Source of the DNA: an uncultured Eubacteriales bacterium
GTDB lineage: Bacteria; Bacillota; Clostridia; Lachnospirales; Lachnospiraceae
DNA: 64,000 nucleotides
NCBI GenBank assembly: GCA_949292785.1
Contig: CASFBK010000008.1
Location: 1 to 64,000 of the forward strand
Direction: 5' to 3'
Made by a program: the position numbers and the translations under genes. The notes below the pieces were generated by a model. It worked only from the letters and a program-made list of their open reading frames with translations. It did no database searches and was not told the origin of the DNA. Each line of letters opens with the position of its first letter. Position 1 is the first letter of the stretch. Below are positions 26,116 through 34,722 of this stretch, piece by piece.

Positions 26116-27032
26116 TTATTTTCTCCTTTATACCATTCCATTGTTCTTCTGATGCCTTCTTCAAAGTCAACTTCTGGTACAAATCCTGTATCTTCTGTTA
26201 ATTCGCTGATATCAGCAGTAAGTTTCATTACCTGATTCGGATAATATTCTCTTTCTCCAATACCAATTTCAAGTTCCGGATTCACTACGTCACGAATAGC
26301 AGTAATATATTCTCTTAATAACCTACTTTTACCGGAGCCAATGGTATATGCCTTGCCATGCTTTCCATATTTTCCTATCAGGTAGAAGGCTCTGGAACAA
26401 TCACCGCCATATACATAATCCCAAATCTGGTCCCCCTTTGTAAAACTCATTCTTTCTCCCTTCACCATACCAATAACACTGGACATCACCATCGTATAAC
26501 TATTATCCCGCGGTCCGTAAGTGCTGACGATTCTCCCCCATGATTGGCGCATTCCAAGTCTTGCACACATAACTGCGCTCAATTTCCCCGCAGTATACTT
26601 CGCAATACCATATCCTGTAACAGGATTCTTGGGTACGTTATCCGACAACTCGCCCTCTACAAATCCAAATTCTGCCTGAGAGCCAGCCCCTACAAATACT
26701 TTGCACCCAACATGATGAGCCAACTCCACTGCCTCCAATGTATTGCGCACATTTTTTTCCTGAAGCATTGCATCATCCCGGCTGTCACCGTATGTACCAT
26801 CCCAGGCAAAGTGATAGAAAGTATCATAATCTTTCTCCAAGCTTCCTTTTAAGCTTAACAAATTATCAATGTCACACTCAATCACTGTAACATTTGCATG
26901 TTCTATCAAGTTATTTCTTTTTTTAGAATTTGGCCGTATCACGGCTGTAACTTTAATATCATCACTTACCATTTGTTCAATCATGGATGCTCCAATCATA
27001 CCGGTTGCACCTGTTACAAGCACTTTTTTCAT
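26112..27032 (-). CDS. NAD-dependent epimerase/dehydratase (extended SDR)
   Basis: 306 residues with the Rossmann glycine motif VTGATGMIG, DIDN acidic cofactor region, and catalytic Tyr-x-x-x-Lys in VTGYGIAKYTAG. The substrate half (GPRDNSYTMV, SYGG-like YVYGGDCSRAF) resembles NDP-sugar 4-reductases and epimerases. AGGAG is well placed. Flanked by a GtrB-like GT2 and the TPP enzyme, it presumably reduces or epimerises the CDP-4-keto intermediate; the exact position acted on cannot be told from sequence. Confidence 0.83.
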   Translation of the reverse strand: MKKVLVTGATGMIGASMIEQMVSDDIKVTAVIRPNSKKRNNLIEHANVTVIECDIDNLLSLKGSLEKDYDTFYHFAWDGTYGDSRDDAMLQEKNVRNTLEAVELAHHVGCKVFVGAGSQAEFGFVEGELSDNVPKNPVTGYGIAKYTAGKLSAVMCARLGMRQSWGRIVSTYGPRDNSYTMVMSSVIGMVKGERMSFTKGDQIWDYVYGGDCSRAFYLIGKYGKHGKAYTIGSGKSRLLREYITAIRDVVNPELEIGIGEREYYPNQVMKLTADISELTEDTGFVPEVDFEEGIRRTMEWYKGENK

Positions 27033-27063
27033 TTACTTACTCCTATCTGCGTGGAAATCTTTA

Positions 27064-28869
27064 TTATTCTTCGTATTTTACTTCTTTGTTCTCTAAATAT
27101 TCTTCTCTTGAAAGGAATGGAGATAAGTCGTCGATTGCCGGCGATACAATCTTTCCATCAGGTAATACTTTTGAGGATAACTTTGGCTCAAAGAACTGTG
27201 CTTTATCCAGCATAACCTCACAGATAACAGGTCCATCCTGATTAATTACCTTCTGTACAGTCTCATCGATAGCATCCACTACACCGATTCTATAATACGG
27301 AATTCCATATGCATAAGAAATCTTTTCCATATCCGGGAAACTAACACCGTTTTCTTTATTAACGCCTGCCAGTGCTCCCTTAAATAAATTACTCTGGGTC
27401 TGACGCATCGAATGATAACCATCATTATTTAATAAAAAGATTTTAACATTTGCATTGTTATACACAATAGTCTGCAATTCCTGTAAATTCATCTGAATAC
27501 TTCCATCACCATCCAGACAAATAACTCTGTCCCCGTGTTTTGCAAAGCTTACTCCCAAAGCTGAAGGCACACCATAACCCATGGTAGCACATCCTGAATT
27601 TGTAAATAATCTGGTGCCTTTCTTAATTACAGCCGCCTGAAAAGAAATAACACATGCAGAACCATTTCCGGTTACTACCGTTTCATTTTCATCCAGATTT
27701 TCAAATAACTTGTGCATAAATACATATGGATTTATCGGCGCCTGTTGCTCATAATATTCCGGTAATGCTGCCGGATATTTTGCATCTGTCTTCCGGCACC
27801 ACTTTGCCCACTTGGCATGTTCTTCATTATGATTTTCAAATCCGCTTTCCAACAATGCATTTAGTACATCCTTCACATCTGCATGAATTGGCAAATCAGG
27901 ATGTATTGTATGTTTCTTCAATTCTTCCCCGTCAATATCTACAATAATTTTATATGCGTCTTTTGCAAAATCATCATAGTTATAACTAATCTGACGAATA
28001 TTCAACCGGCATCCCAAGCTGATTAAAAGATCACAGTTTTGAACAACAAAGTTTCCTCCTCGTGTTCCTATTGTTCCGGGACGTCCTGCATACATTGGAT
28101 GTTCATCCCAGATAACATCATGCGCATTCCATGCTGTAACTACCGGAATATTCAGCTTGTCTACAACCTTTATAAATTCTTCTCTGGCATTTCCCAGACG
28201 AATGCCTGTACCGGCTAAAATAACAGGACGTTTTGCTTCCTTGATTTTCTGGATGATTTTTTCTGTGTTGCTATCATCATAAACAACTTTTTCTGTATCT
28301 TCTTTTGCTACATCAAAATGTACTAATTCATCGGTATCAATAATTGCCGCCTGAATATCAAGAGGAATGTCCAGCCATACAGGGCCTCCTCTTCCCTTCT
28401 TACACAGATATAACGCTTTTTCCAAATGGTATGCTATTTCATTTGCTTCATCAACAAATTTAGCATATTTCGTCATCGGAGCAACGCAATCTGTAATATT
28501 AAATTCCTGGTCTCCAATCTGTCTTACTTTGGCATCTGTAGCATGAATCGTTGTGATTCTTTTTACCTGTCCGGAAACAACAAACATAGGAACTGAATCC
28601 AGCCATGCCCCAAGCACACCAGTAAGCGCATTGGTTCCACCCGGACCACTTGTCACACACACCAACGGAAGCTTTCCCGAATAACGCATGTAACCTTCAG
28701 CAGCAATCGCACATGCCTGCTCATGATGATTAAATACGCACTTCAGACCTTCCTTGTGAGTAAATGCATCATCCAGATGCATTGCACCTCCTCCTGTAAT
28801 AAGAAAACAATGTTCTATGCCATTTTTCACGAAGAAATCTGCCATATATTCTGCCACTTTCATTTTCAT
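27064..28869 (-). CDS. TPP-dependent enzyme, acetolactate-synthase-like
   Basis: 601 residues with the three-domain layout of the pyruvate oxidase/acetohydroxyacid synthase family. The catalytic glutamate is Glu50 in FNHHEQACA; VTSGPGGTNALTG follows at about 73-86; the C-terminal TPP/Mg site is the GDGS...NN motif at about 452-480. There is no separate small regulatory subunit gene and no other branched-chain amino acid gene nearby, which argues against housekeeping acetolactate synthesis. In yersiniose synthesis a related TPP enzyme (YerE) adds a two-carbon unit from pyruvate to a CDP-4-keto sugar; the nearby CDP-glucose genes make a similar chain-extension or branching step plausible here. 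Confidence 0.85.
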   Translation of the reverse strand: MKMKVAEYMADFFVKNGIEHCFLITGGGAMHLDDAFTHKEGLKCVFNHHEQACAIAAEGYMRYSGKLPLVCVTSGPGGTNALTGVLGAWLDSVPMFVVSGQVKRITTIHATDAKVRQIGDQEFNITDCVAPMTKYAKFVDEANEIAYHLEKALYLCKKGRGGPVWLDIPLDIQAAIIDTDELVHFDVAKEDTEKVVYDDSNTEKIIQKIKEAKRPVILAGTGIRLGNAREEFIKVVDKLNIPVVTAWNAHDVIWDEHPMYAGRPGTIGTRGGNFVVQNCDLLISLGCRLNIRQISYNYDDFAKDAYKIIVDIDGEELKKHTIHPDLPIHADVKDVLNALLESGFENHNEEHAKWAKWCRKTDAKYPAALPEYYEQQAPINPYVFMHKLFENLDENETVVTGNGSACVISFQAAVIKKGTRLFTNSGCATMGYGVPSALGVSFAKHGDRVICLDGDGSIQMNLQELQTIVYNNANVKIFLLNNDGYHSMRQTQSNLFKGALAGVNKENGVSFPDMEKISYAYGIPYYRIGVVDAIDETVQKVINQDGPVICEVMLDKAQFFEPKLSSKVLPDGKIVSPAIDDLSPFLSREEYLENKEVKYEE

Positions 28870-28886
28870 CTTTTTTCACTCCAATC

Positions 28887-29390
28887 CTATTCCGTTTCTC
28901 CCTGCTTTTCACTCCGAAAAGCCCATAGTTTATTAAGTATAAAATTAACTGGCGTTGTTATAAACAAGTTAATAACCGGTCCCCAGAATGCATTAATGTG
29001 CAGCAAATCATTCCAAAGGAACAGCAGAACATTTGTTAGTAAGAGTCCCGAAAAACCATAAGACATAAATGTCTTGCACAAGGCATGTATTGTGGAACGC
29101 TTTTCATCCTTTGCTTTTGTAAAAACATAGCGATTATTCCAATAAAACGAATTCAAAACACTAACTACAAAACCAGCTATGCTTCCTACCAGCCAATGAA
29201 ATCCAACGGCAAGACATAACGCGTACACAATATATGAAATCAAAAAATTTGAGATTCCTACAAAAGTAAATTTTACAAATTGTATTAATGTTGTCCACTG
29301 CCTTTCTGATAATTCTATTTTTAGAACTTTAAGGCAAGCCGTTACTATTGCTCTTATGAACTTTTCAAAATATACCCATACTTTTTCCAT
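28887..29390 (-). CDS. GtrA-family membrane protein
   Basis: 167 residues with four hydrophobic helices and the family pattern FVKFTFVGISNFLISYIVY, GFVVSVLNSFYWNNRYVF and a short charged loop. GtrA proteins are small membrane partners of GtrB-type transferases and are thought to flip undecaprenyl-phosphate-linked sugars. It starts five bases after the aldolase-like gene without a clear ribosome site, suggesting coupling. It most likely serves the GT2 encoded three genes downstream. Confidence 0.88.
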   Translation of the reverse strand: MEKVWVYFEKFIRAIVTACLKVLKIELSERQWTTLIQFVKFTFVGISNFLISYIVYALCLAVGFHWLVGSIAGFVVSVLNSFYWNNRYVFTKAKDEKRSTIHALCKTFMSYGFSGLLLTNVLLFLWNDLLHINAFWGPVINLFITTPVNFILNKLWAFRSEKQGETE

Positions 29391-29395
29391 ATCAT

Positions 29396-30991
29396 CTAAA
29401 TATAAAGAGAATCTGTAATAAATTCCATCTTTATCTCATTCTTTATTACTTTCAACACTTCGGCTACATACTGATTTAATGCTTCTGCCTGCTCTTCATT
29501 AAAATTATATTCCATATCAGGATTGATATAATTCTGCTTTGTATCACCAATATATCCATCAAAGCCCGCTAATGCCACTTCACCTACTCCAATACGCTTC
29601 ATCACTTTTAAAAGCATAATAAAAGAGTTATCTATAATTTCTGCTTCTTCATCCAAAAGCGTACTGTATTTTAAGGTATACTCAAACTTTCCACTGGTTT
29701 TTGTCACATTTGATGTCGCTATCACCTTAAGCTCTTCCGGCTTTCTTGATAACAATGTTGCAAGCTGAACATAACGTTTGGAATTACTCAAAAAGATATA
29801 ATCAGTATCAAATTCCTTTGCAACAAAATTTACAGATACTACAATAGGATGGTTCTTTTCTATATATTCCTTAATCACAGCATCCTGTCTTTTAATATTC
29901 AGTCCAGGACCTACAAGCAATACTTTTCTGCCTTCAAATGCTTTTTTCAATCCCTCGATATCTGCCTTATCGTCCACATCTATATCCTGATATTCTTTAT
30001 ACAACTGCTCGATATAATTTTTATCATACAGCAGCTTCTTTTCCCCTTGCAGCTTTCCTAAAATCTCATTAATTGACTTAACGGAAAGTGTACGCTTGTC
30101 CATCAAATCGGACACATAATTGGGGTGGCAGTCATTGGATGCCGCCAAATAGAAAAACATATTATATCCCCAGGTTGCCGGCGTATAGAAATTCATAATA
30201 TTAGAGTCGATTGCTTCTAGGAACTGGCTAATATGATAATTCTTTCCATATCTGTCATTTAAATGCATCGCAATAAGCTCAATCGGTGCATTTCCGGCAC
30301 TTTTTCCCATTCCATAAATGGTGCCGTCCACAAGTAACATACGTTCTGTTTTCTGGGACAGCATCTCAATACAGTTTGCATACCCCATCTGAAAATTATT
30401 ATGCGCATGATACCCTATTCCAATTTCCGGAAGTAAGTTTTCATTTAACAAATCAAAATAGTGTTTTAAATTATTCTGATGCATCAATCCATAGGTATCC
30501 ACCATAGATACCGCATACGGTTTCACCTCATTTGCAATACGAATTAAATCCATCATTTCTTCATCTTCATAGCTGGTTACTGATACAAGCTGTGCAAACA
30601 CTTTGTATCCCAGCTTCTTCAATTCTGCACAATACGCCATTGCCTCTTCCCGCAAATGCTTTTTGAAAATAACACGAATAGCATCCAAAAAAGATTCTTC
30701 ACAGGGTTTAATATTTTTAATATCGCAGGTTCCATAATCAATCATACCGACAATGATTGCCTGCTTTTTCTCTAAATCCCCATATATCTTTCTAACACAA
30801 TCTGTATCCGGCATAATACTGCGATTAATATCAAAAGGTCTTCTGTCATCTAAAAAGCCGACCTCTATCATATCAACCCCTGCATCTACCAGGCGTTCAA
30901 AAATGCTTACAAGATTATTATGCCCAAAGTTCCAGTCATTCACATAGCCACCATCACGCAAAGTACAATCTAATAACTTTATTTCACCCAT
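29396..30991 (-). CDS. HMGL/DRE-TIM-type aldolase with an extra C-terminal domain
   Basis: 531 residues. Residues 1-270 are a DRE-TIM metalloenzyme barrel: LLD8CTLR12-D13-GGY binds metal and enolate, GYH195-AH197-NNFQMGYAN supplies metal histidines, and VDGTIYGMGKSAGN closes the site. Relatives include 4-hydroxy-2-oxovalerate aldolase and HMG-CoA lyase. From about 354 to the end there is a separate alpha/beta domain (RKVLLVGPGLNIKRQDAVI, DTDYIFLSNSKRY, VALAGFDGYIG) with a Rossmann-like glycine motif that I cannot assign. Lying between the CDP-glucose dehydratase and the TPP enzyme, it may cleave or form a carbon-carbon bond during synthesis of an unusual sugar. AGGAG precedes the ATG. Confidence 0.83.
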   Translation of the reverse strand: MGEIKLLDCTLRDGGYVNDWNFGHNNLVSIFERLVDAGVDMIEVGFLDDRRPFDINRSIMPDTDCVRKIYGDLEKKQAIIVGMIDYGTCDIKNIKPCEESFLDAIRVIFKKHLREEAMAYCAELKKLGYKVFAQLVSVTSYEDEEMMDLIRIANEVKPYAVSMVDTYGLMHQNNLKHYFDLLNENLLPEIGIGYHAHNNFQMGYANCIEMLSQKTERMLLVDGTIYGMGKSAGNAPIELIAMHLNDRYGKNYHISQFLEAIDSNIMNFYTPATWGYNMFFYLAASNDCHPNYVSDLMDKRTLSVKSINEILGKLQGEKKLLYDKNYIEQLYKEYQDIDVDDKADIEGLKKAFEGRKVLLVGPGLNIKRQDAVIKEYIEKNHPIVVSVNFVAKEFDTDYIFLSNSKRYVQLATLLSRKPEELKVIATSNVTKTSGKFEYTLKYSTLLDEEAEIIDNSFIMLLKVMKRIGVGEVALAGFDGYIGDTKQNYINPDMEYNFNEEQAEALNQYVAEVLKVIKNEIKMEFITDSLYI

Positions 30992-30994
30992 TCT

Positions 30995-32056
30995 TTACTC
31001 CTGTCTATCTTTTATAAATTCATTTATCTGCCTGTCCATACATGCAGAAATATCTCCGTGTGCCAAATAAACCTTAGACCACTCCACCGTTTTTTCAACC
31101 GCTTCCTCCACTCCCCAGCGTGGTTTCCATCCAAATGTCTTTTTTATCTTGGAGCAGTCTAATTTCAAAAAGTTTGCCTCGTGGGGTCCCCCATCATATT
31201 GATTCACCCACTTCATTCCTTCTCCCCATTTTAGGCAGAACAAATCCACCAGCTGACCAGTAGTAATACAATCCCTGTCATCTGGGCCTACATTATAAAA
31301 TCCAGCATATTTTTTATCTTCATACTGTGCTTTTGCAATCGTCAGATATATCATCAAAGGTTCCAGCACATGCTGATATGGTCTGGTGGAATGTGGATTA
31401 CGAACCACAATATCTACTCCCTTTTGTGCAGCACGTACACAATCCGGAATGATTCTGTCATTCGCAAAGTCACCTCCGCCAATAACATTTCCGGCTCTTG
31501 CTGTCGATACTGCCACCTCCATATCGCAATAGAAAGAATTGATATAACTATGTGTCACCAACTCAGAGCAGGATTTACTATTAGAATATGGGTCATATCC
31601 ATCCAATGGCTCATTTTCTCGATATCCCCATTCCCACTCGTTATTCTTATAAACCTTATCCGTAGTTACATTAATAAAAGATTTTACACAAGAATTCATT
31701 CTGACACATTCACAGATATTCACCGTTCCCATAACATTTGTTTCATAGGTATAAACAGGGTCTTTATAAGAATCGCGTACAATCGGCTGTGCTGCCAAAT
31801 GTAATACGATTTCCGGCTGTGTCTCCTGAAATACTTTCATCAGTTCTTCTCTGTTTCTGATATCACCGATGACAGAATTCATTCTTCCTTCCACATCACA
31901 CAACGAAAACAAATTAGGATTCGTAGGCGCCTCCAGCGAATATCCCGTCACCTCTGCTCCTGCATTCACCAGAATTTTGCATAGCCAGGTCCCTTTAAAA
32001 CCAGTATGCCCGGTAACCAATACTCTCTTTCCATTATAAAAGCTTAAATCTAACAT
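30995..32056 (-). CDS. rfbG: CDP-glucose 4,6-dehydratase
   Basis: 353 residues from MLDLSFYNGKR, with GGGAG eight bases upstream and the previous stop one base away; longer in-frame starts run into the neighbour. Extended SDR with VLVTGHTGFKGTWL, NVTTDKVY, and Tyr-x-x-x-Lys in YDPYSNSKSCSE; the GHTGFKG variant is typical of RfbG rather than RfbB. It converts CDP-glucose to CDP-4-keto-6-deoxyglucose, using the product of the next gene upstream. No E1 dehydrase (RfbH/AscC) follows, so the classic 3,6-dideoxyhexose route is not encoded here. Confidence 0.93.
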   Translation of the reverse strand: MLDLSFYNGKRVLVTGHTGFKGTWLCKILVNAGAEVTGYSLEAPTNPNLFSLCDVEGRMNSVIGDIRNREELMKVFQETQPEIVLHLAAQPIVRDSYKDPVYTYETNVMGTVNICECVRMNSCVKSFINVTTDKVYKNNEWEWGYRENEPLDGYDPYSNSKSCSELVTHSYINSFYCDMEVAVSTARAGNVIGGGDFANDRIIPDCVRAAQKGVDIVVRNPHSTRPYQHVLEPLMIYLTIAKAQYEDKKYAGFYNVGPDDRDCITTGQLVDLFCLKWGEGMKWVNQYDGGPHEANFLKLDCSKIKKTFGWKPRWGVEEAVEKTVEWSKVYLAHGDISACMDRQINEFIKDRQE

Positions 32057-32057
32057 C

Positions 32058-32840
32058 CTATTTCTCCCATACCATCCATGGAGCATCCTTATCCGCAATC
32101 ATCTTCTCCAGGCTGTCCTTATCTCTCTTGGTATCCATGCATTTCCAGAACCCGCTGTGCTTATATGCTTTCAACTCACCCTTTGCTGCAATTTTCTCTA
32201 ACGGGTCTTTCTCAAAAACAGTTTCATCTCCGTCAATATAATCAAATATCTCAGGTTCTAAAACCATATAGCCTGCATTAATTACTTGTCCATCTCCCTC
32301 ATTCTTCTCACGAAACCGATTAATCGTACCATCCTTATCTATCTCAATAACACCAAATTGCTGTCCGATATTAACTGCTGTCATAGTGGCAATCTTGCCA
32401 TGAGACTGATGAAACTTTAATAATTCTGCGATATTTACGTCGGATACCCCATCTCCATACGTCAACATAAATGTATCATTTTCCACATAATCCCGAATCC
32501 GCTTGATACGTCCCCCTGTCATTGTATTCAGCCCGGTGTCAACTACTGTAACCCTCCAGGGTTCTACCACATTGCTATGCACTTCCATAGCTCCATCTTT
32601 CCGAAAATCAAAGGTAAGGTCACTATTATGCAAATAATAATTCGCAAACCATTCTTTAATTATATGCTGCTTATATCCTGCACATATAATAAAATCGTTA
32701 AACCCGTAATATGAATATTCTTTCATAATATGCCACAAAATAGGCTTTCCACCTATATCAATCATTGGTTTTGGTCTCAGATGACTTTCTTCGCTGATTC
32801 TTGTTCCAAACCCACCTGCAAGTAATACAACTTTCATCAT
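32058..32840 (-). CDS. rfbF: Glucose-1-phosphate cytidylyltransferase
   Basis: 260 residues, the standard length. The nucleotidyltransferase signature LAGGFGTRISEESHLRPKPM, KPILWHIMKEYSYYG, and LTYGDGVSDVNI are diagnostic of RfbF-type enzymes that use CTP and glucose-1-phosphate to make CDP-glucose. AGGAG is seven bases from the first of two ATGs. With rfbG directly downstream it commits carbon to the CDP-sugar block. The 71-base upstream gap shows no promoter I would trust, so it is probably part of the long transcript. Confidence 0.95.
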   Translation of the reverse strand: MMKVVLLAGGFGTRISEESHLRPKPMIDIGGKPILWHIMKEYSYYGFNDFIICAGYKQHIIKEWFANYYLHNSDLTFDFRKDGAMEVHSNVVEPWRVTVVDTGLNTMTGGRIKRIRDYVENDTFMLTYGDGVSDVNIAELLKFHQSHGKIATMTAVNIGQQFGVIEIDKDGTINRFREKNEGDGQVINAGYMVLEPEIFDYIDGDETVFEKDPLEKIAAKGELKAYKHSGFWKCMDTKRDKDSLEKMIADKDAPWMVWEK

Positions 32841-32911
32841 TCTATTCTCCTACGTACATAATTATCTATTTTCTATCAAAATTCTACATGCTTAGTATAA
32901 ATAGTAACTTA

Positions 32912-33958
32912 CTAAATGTCAACCTTGGCAGCACCTGACACTTTTTTCCTCACTCTGGCCGCTCCGCTTTTTATCACTGCTTCTAAATAATACAACAGAA
33001 TCGAACTTACCAAAATAGCCGCCACACATATTGCAAAAACTCCATAATTCTCCCATTTAGAAATGGAGTAGAAATCTACTTTATCTGTTATTTTATATAT
33101 TATAAAATGATGTATCAAAAAGATTGGATAACAATATTTACTAAAAAACTTGCATATTTTACGAACCACGGCACAATTTACAAATTGAGAAATAAACGTT
33201 AACAGCAAAAACGCCATAATTCCAACATATGTCGTCTGTATATTACTGTCAAATGTTGGAGCAATTACTGTATTTACTCCAAGTACCACCAGAGCGGCAA
33301 GTGCGACTTTCCAATTCGTCTTTTTGATATATTTTATATACATCATTCCAAAATAAAATTCCGGAATTCTTACCGCAATAAGTTCCGCCTTACTTAATTG
33401 CGTGTTATAACATACCAATGCCAATAAATAAAACAAAAACAGTAGTCCGCCACAGGCGACAGGGTGTTTATTCACTCCCCATCTTAATATCGGAAATAAA
33501 ACATAAATTAATATGATTGCTCCCAGAAACCATTCGCCAATAATATAAAAAGTCGGCATTACGCCTGAATAATATCCGTCAAATCCCAAAAGTGTTAATA
33601 TGAAATTTTTTCGTGGAACTGCTGAGAAGTCAACATGGTAAATCACTTTCTGTATTACAAACGCTATCACATATGCAATCCAGAACATAGGATATATAGA
33701 TACAAAACGTTTTTTATAAAACGTCAGCAACTCCAGTTTGTTCTCATACACATACATAAGCGCCGCCCCAGAGATAATAAAAAACAGCGAAACTCCAAAG
33801 TCTCCAATATACAAGTTACATATTTTATATGTAACTACGACTTTATCTAAGGGCTGTGGCTCCATATACAAAAACAACGCATTATAATGTGTCAGTAATA
33901 TCAGAATAACTGCAAGCGCCCTTATAAAATCCAGGTAAAAGATTCGTTCTCTTTTCAT
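32912..33958 (-). CDS. AT3-family membrane acyltransferase (OafA/WecH-like)
   Basis: 348 residues and ten hydrophobic segments, the size of a stand-alone AT3 domain. The first helix carries YLDFIRALAVILILLTHY with the conserved Arg and His, and the second region has ISGAALMYVY. These proteins transfer acetyl or similar groups from the cytoplasm to glycans. It is a second, independent AT3 in the locus besides the one fused to the YfhO-type protein. Substrate unknown; the ribosome site AGGA is rather far (about 12 bases) from the ATG. Confidence 0.86.
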   Translation of the reverse strand: MKRERIFYLDFIRALAVILILLTHYNALFLYMEPQPLDKVVVTYKICNLYIGDFGVSLFFIISGAALMYVYENKLELLTFYKKRFVSIYPMFWIAYVIAFVIQKVIYHVDFSAVPRKNFILTLLGFDGYYSGVMPTFYIIGEWFLGAIILIYVLFPILRWGVNKHPVACGGLLFLFYLLALVCYNTQLSKAELIAVRIPEFYFGMMYIKYIKKTNWKVALAALVVLGVNTVIAPTFDSNIQTTYVGIMAFLLLTFISQFVNCAVVRKICKFFSKYCYPIFLIHHFIIYKITDKVDFYSISKWENYGVFAICVAAILVSSILLYYLEAVIKSGAARVRKKVSGAAKVDI

Positions 33959-33980
33959 ATTATATGTTTTTTCCTTCCAT

Positions 33981-34703
33981 CTATCTATGCTTATTCTGCT
34001 TTTCCTTTAGTTCTAAATACGCTGTTTCTGTCTCATTCAGCTTTTCGAGATTTTCTTTGTACAATTTGTAATACCTGTCTCTTTCTTTTCTCAACAGTTC
34101 TACATTATCCTTATCACATGATTTATAGTATTTTAACTCATTGTCCAAATTAGTAGCATGTATCTGTAATTCTTTTACATACTTCTCTGTTGAAGCAATA
34201 TATTCTTTTAATCCATGAACATTTTCCTTCAAACTTTTATTTTCCTCTTCATATACCTGAATCTGATGCTGGGTGGACGCAATTACTTTCTGCATTCCGG
34301 TTTCAATATCCCCATCCTTTTTCGCAACCTCACAATACATCTCTATGTTTTTCTGATTTGCCACTTTAATAAGGCTCACATACTCACCATACGCTTTCAT
34401 TACTTCTGCGTTTCCCAACTCATTCAATAAGTTTTCCAGCCAATCTTCCAGTTCATGGTTTCTCTGAATTAATAACAGAATATCCCTATCACATTTATGC
34501 TCTAACGGCTTAGACAAACGCTCTACGACATCCTCCGGTATTTCATAAAGAACTTTTCCAGCTTCTTCCACCAATACACTATACTCTTTTGGTGCTACTA
34601 CCCATCCTCCATTTTTTTTACTTCTCTCAATGTCCTTTATAAATTCATCCTTATATCTTGGATTGCCATCTGCATCAATTTCTATAAAAAATGAAACAAG
34701 CAT
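33981..34703 (-). CDS. Uncharacterised coiled-coil protein next to the RgpF-type gene
   Basis: 240 residues, no signal peptide or membrane helix, hence cytoplasmic. The first 75 residues look globular (FFIEIDADGNPRYKDEF); from about 120 to the end it is a long charged heptad-rich coiled coil. I recognise no family. GGAGGTGAAAAATA before the ATG predicts strong translation. The position directly after the rhamnan gene and before an acyltransferase suggests a scaffold or chain-length factor for polysaccharide assembly, by analogy with coiled-coil rulers of ABC-exported O-antigens (inference, weak). Confidence 0.7.
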   Translation of the reverse strand: MLVSFFIEIDADGNPRYKDEFIKDIERSKKNGGWVVAPKEYSVLVEEAGKVLYEIPEDVVERLSKPLEHKCDRDILLLIQRNHELEDWLENLLNELGNAEVMKAYGEYVSLIKVANQKNIEMYCEVAKKDGDIETGMQKVIASTQHQIQVYEEENKSLKENVHGLKEYIASTEKYVKELQIHATNLDNELKYYKSCDKDNVELLRKERDRYYKLYKENLEKLNETETAYLELKEKQNKHR

Positions 34704-34722
34704 TATTTTTCACCTCCACTCT

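Noticed and set aside
27064-28869. Housekeeping acetolactate synthase (ilvB)
   Set aside because: The fold fits, but there is no ilvN or other branched-chain gene nearby and the gene is embedded in the CDP-sugar block; a symbol was not assigned.
32841-32911. Promoter upstream of rfbF
   Set aside because: TTGATA and TAGAAT-like hexamers exist but not at 16-18 base spacing with a partner.
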